Of a stretch of DNA of 64,000 bases, positions 26,883 to 35,292 are shown one piece after another. This DNA comes from Streptomyces californicus (lineage in GTDB: Bacteria; Actinomycetota; Actinomycetes; Streptomycetales; Streptomycetaceae). Under the pieces are notes generated by a model that was not told where the DNA came from, ran no database searches, and saw only the letters and a list, made by a program, of their open reading frames with translations. The first letter of the stretch is position 1; each line of letters begins with the position of its first letter. The stretch lies in the NCBI RefSeq assembly GCF_000717645.1, contig NZ_JNZZ01000012.1:1-64000 (forward strand), given 5' to 3'. The position numbers were made by a program, and so were the translations under genes.

Positions 26883-27030
26883 TGACGCCCTTGCAGGGGG
26901 TTCCACGTGAGGAAGGTCACCGTTCCCCCCTCTTCACAGATGCGCCTCCCGGATGATCCACATCCACGGAACGTCACCGGAACGCGCACGGGCTCAGCAG
27001 AACGTCCGCCGTTCGTTCACAAGTGCCCGC

Positions 27031-27732
27031 TCAGCCCGTCCCGGTGATGAGCTTCCGCAGGAAGGCCAGATCGACGTCCTCCAGCGAGCCGACCACGACG
27101 CGCCCGACCGCGGGGGCGATGGGGGCGACGGACGGCACCGCGACGACCCGGCAGCCGGCGGCCTCGGCGGCGGCGACCCCGGTCGCGGTGTCCTCGATGA
27201 CCGCGCAGCGCCAGGGTTCGGCGCCGAACCCGGCGGCGGCGGTGAGGTAGGGCTCGGGGTGGGGCTTGGTCCGGGCCACCTCGTCGCCGGCGACCGTGAG
27301 CGCGAAGTGGTGGTGGCCCACCGAGTCCAGCACCCGGTCGATGATCCGGCGGTGCGAGGCCGAGACGAGCGCGGTGGGCACCTCGTGGACGGCCAGTTCG
27401 GCCAGCAGCCGCTCGGCGCCCGGCATCAGCGGGACGCCCCGGCTGATGCGGCTCTCGAACCCGTCGTTGAGCAGCACGGTCAGCTCGTCCAGCCGGATGT
27501 CGGCGCCCGTGGCGTCGATGAGGTAGCCGGCGCTGCGGGTCATCGGGCCGCCGACGACCACGTCCCGCCAGGACTCCTCCAGCCGGTGCCCGAGGCCCGC
27601 GAAGACCTCTTTCTCCACGTCCCACCAGAAGCCCTCGGTATCGACCAGGGTTCCGTCCATGTCGAGAAGGACCGCCTGCAGGGCGGCGCCTTCGGCCGTG
27701 CGGGTCAAGGACGCGGGGACCGTACTGGTCAT
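27031..27732 (-). CDS. HAD-superfamily phosphatase (beta-phosphoglucomutase/GPH-like)
   Basis: 233 residues. HAD subfamily IA: motif I LLDMDGTLVDTEG (nucleophile and acid Asp), helical cap about 25-95, motif II VSAS (ALVSASHRR), motif III Lys in EVARTKPHPEPYL and motif IV VIEDTATGVAAAEAAG. Dephosphorylates a small phosphometabolite in the cytoplasm; the substrate is unknown. GGAAGGTG precedes the ATG at MTSTVPAS. The 43 upstream in-frame residues are Arg/Pro rich and rejected. It lies downstream of metH in the same direction (144 bases). Confidence 0.93.
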   Translation of the reverse strand: MTSTVPASLTRTAEGAALQAVLLDMDGTLVDTEGFWWDVEKEVFAGLGHRLEESWRDVVVGGPMTRSAGYLIDATGADIRLDELTVLLNDGFESRISRGVPLMPGAERLLAELAVHEVPTALVSASHRRIIDRVLDSVGHHHFALTVAGDEVARTKPHPEPYLTAAAGFGAEPWRCAVIEDTATGVAAAEAAGCRVVAVPSVAPIAPAVGRVVVGSLEDVDLAFLRKLITGTG

Positions 27733-27876
27733 CCGGCACACCTTCCGTAGAGGGACGAGAAGGCCGGCCGCCGTTCCCACGGGTGGGAGGGCGACCGGCC
27801 TGCGCTGGACCGACCAGTGTACGACGTCTCGGGCCGCGGTGCGCGAAGGGCGCGGGGCCACGGCCCGAACACCGGG

Positions 27877-30800
27877 TTACCGGGCGTTGAAGTACTTCGC
27901 CTCGGGGTGGTGGATGACGAGGGCGTCGGTGGACTGCTCCGGGTGGAGCTGGAACTCCTCCGAGAGGTGCACGCCGATCCGCTCCGGCTGGAGCAGCTCG
28001 GCGATCTTCGCCCGGTCCTCCAGGTCCGGGCACGCACCGTAGCCGAGGGAGAACCGCGCGCCCCGGTACTTCAGCGCGAACATGTCCTCGACGTCCGCCG
28101 GGTCCTCCCCCGCGAAGCCCAGCTCGGCGCGGACGCGGGCGTGCCAGTACTCGGCCAGCGCCTCGGCGAGCTGGACGGACAGGCCGTGCAGCTCCAGGTA
28201 GTCGCGGTAGGAGTTGGCGGCGAACAGCTCGGCGGTGGCCTCGCCGATCCGGGAGCCGACGGTGACGATCTGGAGGCCGATGACGTCCCTCTCGCCGGAC
28301 TCCTCCGGGCGGAAGAAGTCCGCGAGGCAGAGGCGGCGGCCCCGGCGCTGACGCGGGAAGGTGAAACGGGTGCGCTCGGAGCCGTCCTCGTGGAGGAGGA
28401 TCAGGTCCTCGCCCTTGGAGACGCAGGGGAAGTAGCCGTAGACGACGGCCGCCTCCAGGAGGTTGTTGGACTGGAGGTGGTCGAGCCAGCCGCGCAGGTG
28501 CGGCCGGCCCTCGGTCTCCACCAGCTCCTCGTACGTCGGTCCGTCGCCGGTCCTGGCCTGCTTGAGGCCCCACTGGCCCTTGAACAGGGCGCCCTCGTCC
28601 AGCCAGGAGGCGTACTCCTTGAGCGGGATGCCCTTGATGACGCGGGTGCCCCAGAACGGCGGCTCGGGGACGGGGTTGGTGGTGGAGACGTCCGAGCGGA
28701 CCGAGCCCTCGGGCTCCTCGACCGCCGGCACGGGGACGTCCTTCTTGGGGACGCGGCGCTGCTTGAGCTCGGGCAGGGCCGCGCCCGGCACGCCGCGCTT
28801 GACGCCGATGAGCGCGTCCATGAGGCGCAGGCCCTCGAACGCGTCGCGGGCGTAGCGGACCTCGCCCTCGTAGATCTCGTGGAGGTCCTGTTCGACGTAC
28901 GCCCTGGTCAGCGCGGCGCCGCCGAGGATGACCGGGAAGTCGGCGGCCATCTTGCGCTGGTTCAGCTCCTCCAGGTTCTCCTTCATGATCACGGTGGACT
29001 TCACCAGGAGGCCGGACATGCCGATGACGTCGGCGCGGTGCTCCTCGGCGGCCTCCAGGATCGCGGAGACGGGCTGCTTGATGCCGAGGTTGACGACGTT
29101 GTAGCCGTTGTTGGAGAGGATGATGTCGACGAGGTTCTTGCCGATGTCGTGGACGTCGCCGCGGACGGTGGCCAGCACGATGGTGCCCTTGCCCTCGTCG
29201 TCGGACTTCTCCATGTGCGGCTCCAGGTGGGCCACCGCGCTCTTCATGACCTCGGCGGACTGGAGGACGAAGGGAAGCTGCATCTGGCCGGAACCGAACA
29301 GCTCGCCGACGACCTTCATGCCTTCCAGCAGCGTGTTGTTGACGATGTCGAGGGCGGGGGTGTCCTGGAGCGCCTCGTCGAGGTCGGCCTCCAGGCCGTT
29401 CTTCTCGCCGTCGATGATGCGGCGCTGGAGCCGCTCGTCCAGCGGGAGGGCCATCAGCTCCTCGGCCTTGCCCGCCTTCATCGACTTCATGTTGACGCCC
29501 TCGAAGAGCTCCATGAGCCGCTGGAGGGGGTCGTAGCCCTCGGCGCGGCGGTCGTGGATCAGGTCGAGGGCGACCTTGACCTGCTCCTCCTCCAGCCGGG
29601 CGATGGGCAGGATCTTGGAGGCGTGGACGATCGCGGAGTCCAGGCCGGCCTTGACGCACTCGTCGAGGAAGACGGAGTTCAGCACCACGCGGGCGGCCGG
29701 GTTGAGGCCGAAGGAGATGTTCGAGAGGCCGAGCGTGGTCTGGACGTCGGGGTGGCGCTTCTTCAGCTCGCGGATGGCCCCGATGGTGGCGATGCCGTCG
29801 CCCCGGGACTCCTCCTGACCGGTGCAGATGGTGAAGGTCAGGGTGTCGATGAGGATGTCGGACTCGCGGATGCCCCAGTTGGCGGTGAGGTCCTCGATGA
29901 GCCGCTCGGCGATGGCGACCTTGTGCTCGACGGTGCGGGCCTGGCCCTCCTCGTCGATGGTCAGCGCGATCAGGGCGGCGCCGTGCTCGGCGGCCAGGGC
30001 GCTGACCTTGGCGAAGCGGGAGTCGGGGCCGTCGCCGTCCTCGTAGTTGACCGAGTTGAGCACGGCCCGGCCGCCGAGCATCTCCAGACCGGCGCGCAGG
30101 ACGGGCAGTTCGGTGGAGTCCAGCACGATCGGGAGGGTGGAGGCGGTGGCGAAGCGGCCGGCCAGCTCGGTCATGTCGGCGACGCCGTCGCGGCCCACGT
30201 AGTCGACGCAGAGGTCGAGCATGTGCGCGCCCTCGCGGATCTGGTCGCGGGCCATCTCCACGCAGTCGTCCCAGCGGGCCTCCAGCATGGCCTCGCGGAA
30301 CTTCTTGGAGCCGTTGGCGTTGGTGCGCTCCCCGATCGCCAGGTAGGCGGTGTCCTGGCGGAACGGGATGTGCTGGTAGAGGGAGGCGGCGCCGGGTTCG
30401 GGGCGCGGTTCGCGCTCGGTCGGCGTCAGCCCGCGGGCCCGCTCGACGACGGCCCGCAGGTGCTCGGGGGTCGTACCGCAGCAGCCGCCGATGAGGGAGA
30501 GGCCGTAGTCCCGGACGAAGTGCTCCTGGGAGTCGGCGAGCCCCTCGGGGCCGAGGGGGAAGTGCGCCCCGTCCTTGGTGAGGACGGGCAGCCCGGCGTT
30601 GGGCATGCACATCAGGGGCGTACGGGAGTGGCGGGCGAGGTAGCGCAGGTGCTCGCTCATCTCGTCCGGGCCGGTGGAGCAGTTCAGGCCGATCAGGTCG
30701 ATGCCGAGGGGTTCCAGGGCGGTCAGGGCCGCGCCGATCTCGGAGCCGAGGAGCATGACGCCGGTCGTCTCGAAGGCGAGCGAGCAGATCAGGGGGACCT

Positions 30801-31389
30801 GCACGCCGAGGGCGTCCATGGCCCGGCGCGCGCCGATGATGCTGGACTTGGTCTGCAGCAGGTCCTGGGTGGTCTCGACGATCAGCGCGTCGGAGCCGCC
30901 GGCGAGGAGTCCCTCGGCGTTCCGCTGGTAGCCGTCGCGCAGGACGTCGTACGTGATGTGGCCGAGCGAGGGCAGCTTGGTGCCGGGGCCGATCGAGCCG
31001 AGGACCCAGCGCTGGCGGCCGTCCTTCGCGGCGAACTCGTCGGCGACCTCGCGGGCGATCCGGGCGCCGGACTCGGAGAGCTCGTGGATGCGGTGGGCGA
31101 TCTCGTACTCGTTGGCGGCGGAGTGGTTGGCGCCGAAGGTGTTGGTCTCCACGCAGTCGACGCCGACCGCGAAGTACTCCTCGTGGACCGAGCGGACGAT
31201 GTCGGGCCGGGTGATGTTGAGGATCTCGTTGCAGCCTTCGAGGTTCTCGAAGTCCTCCAGCGTGGGGTCCTGTGCCTGGAGCATGGTGCCCATCGCCCCG
31301 TCGGCCACCACCACGCGGGTGGCGAGTGCCTCTCGGAGCGCGTCTGCGCGGGTCCGGCTGTCGGCGGCGGATGTCGGCAACGAGGCCAT
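27877..31389 (-). CDS. metH: Cobalamin-dependent methionine synthase MetH
   Basis: 1170 residues. Transfers methyl from 5-methyl-THF through cobalamin to homocysteine. The four modules are in order: homocysteine-binding with VVVADGAMGTMLQ and the zinc ligands (Cys in GLNCST and GGCCGTTPEH), about 1-330; pterin-binding (IGERTNANGSKKF), about 350-640; cobalamin-binding with the base-off ligand motif GDVHDIGKNLV and SGLLVKST, about 650-890; and the SAM reactivation domain with RLCLADFF and the RYSLGYG-type ARFSLGYGACPDL, about 930-1160. The ATG reading ASLPTSAAD follows GGGAGAT. A -10 TAGGCT lies 67 bases upstream. No cobalamin riboswitch core was found in the short leader. Confidence 0.97.
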   Translation of the reverse strand: MASLPTSAADSRTRADALREALATRVVVADGAMGTMLQAQDPTLEDFENLEGCNEILNITRPDIVRSVHEEYFAVGVDCVETNTFGANHSAANEYEIAHRIHELSESGARIAREVADEFAAKDGRQRWVLGSIGPGTKLPSLGHITYDVLRDGYQRNAEGLLAGGSDALIVETTQDLLQTKSSIIGARRAMDALGVQVPLICSLAFETTGVMLLGSEIGAALTALEPLGIDLIGLNCSTGPDEMSEHLRYLARHSRTPLMCMPNAGLPVLTKDGAHFPLGPEGLADSQEHFVRDYGLSLIGGCCGTTPEHLRAVVERARGLTPTEREPRPEPGAASLYQHIPFRQDTAYLAIGERTNANGSKKFREAMLEARWDDCVEMARDQIREGAHMLDLCVDYVGRDGVADMTELAGRFATASTLPIVLDSTELPVLRAGLEMLGGRAVLNSVNYEDGDGPDSRFAKVSALAAEHGAALIALTIDEEGQARTVEHKVAIAERLIEDLTANWGIRESDILIDTLTFTICTGQEESRGDGIATIGAIRELKKRHPDVQTTLGLSNISFGLNPAARVVLNSVFLDECVKAGLDSAIVHASKILPIARLEEEQVKVALDLIHDRRAEGYDPLQRLMELFEGVNMKSMKAGKAEELMALPLDERLQRRIIDGEKNGLEADLDEALQDTPALDIVNNTLLEGMKVVGELFGSGQMQLPFVLQSAEVMKSAVAHLEPHMEKSDDEGKGTIVLATVRGDVHDIGKNLVDIILSNNGYNVVNLGIKQPVSAILEAAEEHRADVIGMSGLLVKSTVIMKENLEELNQRKMAADFPVILGGAALTRAYVEQDLHEIYEGEVRYARDAFEGLRLMDALIGVKRGVPGAALPELKQRRVPKKDVPVPAVEEPEGSVRSDVSTTNPVPEPPFWGTRVIKGIPLKEYASWLDEGALFKGQWGLKQARTGDGPTYEELVETEGRPHLRGWLDHLQSNNLLEAAVVYGYFPCVSKGEDLILLHEDGSERTRFTFPRQRRGRRLCLADFFRPEESGERDVIGLQIVTVGSRIGEATAELFAANSYRDYLELHGLSVQLAEALAEYWHARVRAELGFAGEDPADVEDMFALKYRGARFSLGYGACPDLEDRAKIAELLQPERIGVHLSEEFQLHPEQSTDALVIHHPEAKYFNAR

Positions 31390-31455
31390 GGATGATCTCC
31401 CAGGGATGCGACGGCTGTCGGCTTTGCGTCCTTCTCGGGGAAGGCGCACCCCGCC

Positions 31456-31461
31456 AGCCTA
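31456..31461 (-). promoter_or_regulatory. Candidate -10 of metH
   Basis: TAGGCT on the minus strand; start would be near 31449, giving a leader of about 60 bases. Confidence 0.4.
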
Positions 31462-31585
31462 GCCCGACCGCCTCCGGGGCCGTCGGCGCGTCCGAACGGC
31501 GGACCGCATGCTGTGCGGGTGCCGTGCGAGGGGCGCGGTGGCGGAGACTTTCCCCCGGAGTCCGGCGGAGGTCGGCATCGACCGA

Positions 31586-31606
31586 TAGTGTTCAGCATTG
31601 TCGAAC
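31586..31606 (+). promoter_or_regulatory. gylR promoter -10 and putative GylR operator
   Basis: TAGTGT at 31586-31591 is a plausible -10. GCATTGTCGAAC at 31595-31606 overlaps the predicted start point. The identical 12-mer occurs before glpF at 32734-32745, so it probably marks the GylR binding site and indicates autoregulation. Confidence 0.55.
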
Positions 31607-31628
31607 CGAGGTGGAGGAGTACGGCGCG

Positions 31629-32393
31629 ATGGCCAAGAACATCCAGTCGCTGGAGCGGGCGGCCGCGATGCTGCGTCTACTGGCGGGCGGCGAGCGCCGG
31701 CTCGGGCTTTCCGACATCTCCTCCGCCCTGGGGCTGGCCAAGGGCACCGCGCACGGCATCCTGCGCACCCTCCAGCTGGAGGGGTTCGTCGAGCAGGACG
31801 CGGCCTCGGGCCGCTACCAGCTGGGCGCGGAGCTGCTGCGTCTGGGCAACAGCTATCTGGACGTCCACGAGCTGCGGGCGCGCGCCCTGGTCTGGACGGA
31901 CGACCTGGCGCGCTCCAGCGGGGAGAGCGTCCACCTCGGGGTGCTGCACCAGCACGGCGTGCTGATCGTCCACCACGTCTTCCGGCCCGACGACAGCCGC
32001 CAGGTGCTGGAGGTCGGGGCGATGCAGCCGCTGCACTCCACGGCGCTGGGCAAGGTCCTGTCGGCGTACGACCCGGTGGCCCACAGCGAGGTCATGGAGG
32101 CGGAGCGCCGGTCCTTCACCGGGCGTACGGTCACCGCCTCCGACGATTTCGAGGCGATGCTCGACCTGGTCCGCGCCCAGGGCTGGGCGGCCGACGCCGA
32201 GGAGACCTGGGAGGGCGTCGCCGCCGTGGCCGCGCCGGTGCACGACCGGCGCAGGATGCCGGTCGGAGCGGTGGCCGTGACCGGTGCGGTGGAGCGGGTG
32301 GCGCCGGGCGGGGCGCTGCGGCCCGAGCTGATCGCGGCCGTACGGGACTGCGCCCGCGCGGTCTCCCGGGACCTGGGCGCCGGGCGCTTCTGA
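31629..32393 (+). CDS. gylR: IclR-family glycerol operon regulator GylR
   Basis: 254 residues, the length reported for Streptomyces GylR. N-terminal IclR wHTH (IQSLERAAAMLRLLAGGERR then LGLSDISSALGLAKGTAHGI, LRTLQLEGFVEQD) and C-terminal effector domain (HLGVLHQHGVLIVHHV, MQPLHSTALGKVLSAYDP, AEETWEGVAAVAAPVHDRR). In Streptomyces GylR represses the glycerol operon and itself, with glycerol-3-phosphate as likely inducer (known from S. coelicolor). GGAGGAG lies 8 bases before the ATG. glpF, glpK and glpD follow downstream in the same direction. Confidence 0.95.
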   Translation: MAKNIQSLERAAAMLRLLAGGERRLGLSDISSALGLAKGTAHGILRTLQLEGFVEQDAASGRYQLGAELLRLGNSYLDVHELRARALVWTDDLARSSGESVHLGVLHQHGVLIVHHVFRPDDSRQVLEVGAMQPLHSTALGKVLSAYDPVAHSEVMEAERRSFTGRTVTASDDFEAMLDLVRAQGWAADAEETWEGVAAVAAPVHDRRRMPVGAVAVTGAVERVAPGGALRPELIAAVRDCARAVSRDLGAGRF

Positions 32394-32420
32394 CGCGGCC
32401 GGGGACAGCTCCGGCGACGC

Positions 32421-32489
32421 CCTGACACCTGCGGTGGGACGGCCCTGACGTCTGCGGTGAGGCGGCTCTGACGCATCCGGCGAGGCAGG
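32421..32489. repeat. Three degenerate 23-bp tandem repeats
   Basis: Units start at 32421, 32444 and 32467 with exact 23-base spacing. Each begins CCTGAC or TCTGAC and has a central GCGGTG-like block (gcggtg, gcggtg, ccggcg). The first two match at most positions; the third is more diverged. They lie 27 bases past the gylR stop. Confidence 0.65.
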
Positions 32490-32722
32490 GGCCGCCCGTG
32501 CCCGAACCGCGGACCGCCGCGTATCCGGCCCGCCGCGCGTCCGGGCTCACGGAAGCGCCGAGGCCCCGCCGGGGAGCCGGCGGTCACCTCACGAGCGGGA
32601 ACCCGCCTCCGGGCGAGCCGCCGCCCCCGCCCCCTCCACACGTGCGGTAACGATCGCGTCGCGCACCGAGTCCTGGACCACACAACCCTTGACGCTTCCT
32701 TCACTCGGGGGAAACACTGCCG

Positions 32723-32770
32723 TTCAACGGTCGGCATTGTCGAACGCCTAACGGCAATACGCGTTAGGGT
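32723..32770 (+). promoter_or_regulatory. glpF promoter with putative GylR operator and second dyad
   Basis: GTTCAAC (32722-32728) and GTCGAAC (32739-32745) form an imperfect dyad containing the 12-mer GCATTGTCGAAC shared with the gylR promoter. Next to it CCTAACG (32747-32753) and CGTTAGG (32762-32768) form a perfect 7-bp inverted repeat with an 8-base spacer. That repeat overlaps TAGGGT (32765-32770), the likely -10. Confidence 0.6.
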
Positions 32771-32902
32771 GTGACAGTGCCAAGGGCCGGTCAAGCCCTT
32801 ACAGGTGGGCTGCCCACGCTTCGTGGATACCCATCTGGGGCGCGGAACACCGGCGGGACCGGTGGTCCGCTCTCCCCTGGACGAAGGACAAAGGAGTCGC
32901 GG

Positions 32903-33694
32903 GTGTCCAGCTCCGACATTTTCATCGGCGAGACCATAGGTACCGCCGTACTCATCCTGCTCGGCGGCGGTGTCTGTGCCGCCGTCACGCTGAAGAGCTC
33001 CAAGGCCCGGGACGCGGGCTGGCTCGCCATCACCTTCGGGTGGGGCTTCGCCGTGCTGACCGGCGCCTACCTCGCCGGCGGCGTATCGGGCGCCCACCTC
33101 AACCCGGCGGTCACCGTCGGCCTGGCCATCCAGGGCGGTACCGAGTGGGGCGACGTGCCGCTCTACCTGGGCTCCCAGTTGCTCGGCGCGATGATCGGCG
33201 CCCTGCTGGTCTGGGCGGTCTACTACGGCCAGTTCCACGCCCACCTGACCGACCCGGAGATCGTCGGGACGAAGTCCACCGACGAGGGCATGGTCGACCG
33301 GGCCGCCGCCCCGAAGGCGGGCCCGGTGCTCGGGATCTTCTCCACCGGTCCGGAGATCCGCAACGGCGTGCAGAACGTCGTCACCGAGATCATCGCGACG
33401 GCCGTGCTGGTCCTGGCGATCCTGACCCAGGGCCTCAACGACGAGGGCAACGGCATCGGCGTGCTCGGCGGGCTGATCACCGCCCTGGTCGTGGTCGGCA
33501 TCGGCCTCTCGCTCGGCGGCCCGACCGGCTACGCCATCAACCCGGTCCGCGACCTCGGTCCGCGCATCGTGCACGCCCTGCTGCCGCTGCCGAACAAGGG
33601 TGGTTCGGACTGGGGCTACGCGTGGGTACCCATCGTGGGTCCGCTCGTCGGCGGCGCACTCGCCGGCGGGCTCTACAACCTCGCCTTCGCCTAG
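32903..33694 (+). CDS. glpF: Glycerol facilitator GlpF (aquaporin family)
   Basis: 263 residues with six transmembrane helices and two half-helices. The first pore motif is canonical: [14 protein letters not shown]. The second reads [14 protein letters not shown], so the usual NPA is NPV, while the following Arg-Asp that marks glycerol channels is kept. It admits glycerol by diffusion, and GlpK then traps it. The GTG start (reading [10 protein letters not shown]) follows AAAGGAG by 6 bases; an upstream in-frame start would add 44 non-family residues. Confidence 0.95.
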   Translation: MSSSDIFIGETIGTAVLILLGGGVCAAVTLKSSKARDAGWLAITFGWGFAVLTGAYLAGGVSGAHLNPAVTVGLAIQGGTEWGDVPLYLGSQLLGAMIGALLVWAVYYGQFHAHLTDPEIVGTKSTDEGMVDRAAAPKAGPVLGIFSTGPEIRNGVQNVVTEIIATAVLVLAILTQGLNDEGNGIGVLGGLITALVVVGIGLSLGGPTGYAINPVRDLGPRIVHALLPLPNKGGSDWGYAWVPIVGPLVGGALAGGLYNLAFA

Positions 33695-33733
33695 AGACCC
33701 CTTCATCACCCCACAGACCTCCGGGAGCACACC

Positions 33734-35278
33734 GTGACCGACGCACACACCACCGGCACCCACGGCACCGGCCCGTTCATCGCGGCCATCGACCAGGGCA
33801 CCACCTCCAGCCGCTGCATCGTCTTCGACAAGGACGGCCGGATCGTCTCCGTCGACCAGAAGGAGCACGAGCAGATCTTCCCGAAGCCCGGCTGGGTCGA
33901 GCACGACGCGGCCGAGATCTGGGAGAACGTCCAGGAGGTCGTCGCCGGGGCCATCGTCAAGGCCGGCATCACGTCCGCCGACGTCAAGGCGATCGGCATC
34001 ACCAACCAGCGCGAGACCACCCTGCTGTGGGACAAGAACACCGGTGAGCCGGTGCACAACGCGCTGGTCTGGCAGGACACCCGTACGGACGCGCTCTGCA
34101 AGGAGCTCGGCCGCAACGTGGGCCAGGACCGTTTCCGGCGCGAGACCGGGCTGCCGCTCGCCTCGTACTTCGCCGGCCCCAAGGTCCGCTGGCTGCTCGA
34201 CAACGTCGAGGGGCTGCGCGAGCGCGCCGAGGCCGGCGACATCCTCTTCGGCACCATGGACTCCTGGGTCATCTGGAACCTGACCGGCGGCACCGACGGC
34301 GGCGTCCACGTCACCGACGTGACCAACGCCTCCCGCACCCTCCTGATGAACCTGCACCGGATGGAGTGGGACGAGAAGATCCTCTCCTCCATCGGCATCC
34401 CCGCCGCCGTGCTCCCCGAGATCCGCTCCTCCGCCGAGGTCTACGGCAACGCCAAGGGCGGCATCCTCGACGGCGTGCCCGTCGCCTCCGCGCTGGGCGA
34501 CCAGCAGGCCGCGCTGTTCGGCCAGACCTGTTTCGCCGAGGGCGAGGCCAAGTCCACGTACGGCACCGGCACCTTCATGCTGATGAACACCGGTGGCACC
34601 CCGGTCAACTCGTACAACGGACTGCTCACCACCGTCGGCTACCAGATCGGCGACAAGCCCCCGGTGTACGCCCTGGAGGGCTCCATCGCGGTCACCGGTT
34701 CACTGGTGCAGTGGATGCGCGACCAGATGGGCCTGATCAAGTCGGCCGCCGAGATCGAGACGCTGGCCTCCTCGGTCGAGGACAACGGCGGCGCCTACTT
34801 CGTGCCCGCCTTCTCCGGTCTCTTCGCCCCCTACTGGCGTCCCGACGCCCGGGGCGTGATCGCCGGTCTCACCCGCTACGTCACCAAGGCGCACATCGCC
34901 CGTGCCGTCCTGGAGGCCACCGCCTGGCAGACCCGCGAGATCAGCGACGCCATGACGAAGGACTCCGGCGTCGAGCTGACCGCGCTCAAGGTCGACGGCG
35001 GCATGACGTCCAACAACCTGCTGATGCAGACGCTCTCCGACTTCCTGGACGCGCCCGTGGTGCGCCCGATGGTCGCCGAGACCACCTGCCTCGGCGCCGC
35101 CTACGCCGCCGGTCTCGCCGTCGGCTTCTGGCCGGACACCGACGCGCTGCGCGCCAACTGGCGCCGGGCCGCCGAGTGGACACCCCGCATGGACGCGGAC
35201 ACCCGTGCCCGCGAGTACAAGAGCTGGCTCAAGGCCGTCGAACGGACCATGGGCTGGATCGAGGACGAAGAAAGCTGA
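33734..35278 (+). CDS. glpK: Glycerol kinase GlpK
   Basis: 514 residues; phosphorylates glycerol to sn-glycerol-3-phosphate using ATP. FGGY-kinase motifs: [18 protein letters not shown] (phosphate 1), [52 protein letters not shown] (phosphate 2), and [19 protein letters not shown] in the adenosine-binding C-terminal half. GTG start with GGGAG upstream; 39 bases after glpF and 14 bases before glpD, in the gyl operon. Confidence 0.97.
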   Translation: MTDAHTTGTHGTGPFIAAIDQGTTSSRCIVFDKDGRIVSVDQKEHEQIFPKPGWVEHDAAEIWENVQEVVAGAIVKAGITSADVKAIGITNQRETTLLWDKNTGEPVHNALVWQDTRTDALCKELGRNVGQDRFRRETGLPLASYFAGPKVRWLLDNVEGLRERAEAGDILFGTMDSWVIWNLTGGTDGGVHVTDVTNASRTLLMNLHRMEWDEKILSSIGIPAAVLPEIRSSAEVYGNAKGGILDGVPVASALGDQQAALFGQTCFAEGEAKSTYGTGTFMLMNTGGTPVNSYNGLLTTVGYQIGDKPPVYALEGSIAVTGSLVQWMRDQMGLIKSAAEIETLASSVEDNGGAYFVPAFSGLFAPYWRPDARGVIAGLTRYVTKAHIARAVLEATAWQTREISDAMTKDSGVELTALKVDGGMTSNNLLMQTLSDFLDAPVVRPMVAETTCLGAAYAAGLAVGFWPDTDALRANWRRAAEWTPRMDADTRAREYKSWLKAVERTMGWIEDEES

Positions 35279-35292
35279 CGAGGAGCATCACC

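Larger units (their letters stand above)
32394..32902 (+). other. 509-base gene-free region between gylR and glpF
   Basis: Contains no supportable gene. It holds three degenerate 23-bp tandem repeats just after gylR (32421-32489), then GC-rich sequence, a TTGACG at 32689-32694, the putative GylR operator and inverted repeat (32723-32768), a -10 TAGGGT (32765-32770) and a leader of about 125 bases before the glpF ribosome site AAAGGAG. Confidence 0.7.

Noticed and set aside
27817..31395. Open frame of 1192 codons opposite metH
   Set aside because: Antisense shadow of a high-GC gene. No domain likeness, and metH is complete on the other strand.
31390..31628. Possible riboswitch before metH (ggacgcaaagcc segment resembling a GEMM c-di-GMP motif; also searched for cobalamin and SAH cores)
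   Set aside because: Only an isolated 12-base likeness about 40 bases before the ATG. The rest of the GEMM fold is missing, and no B12-box or SAH core is present.
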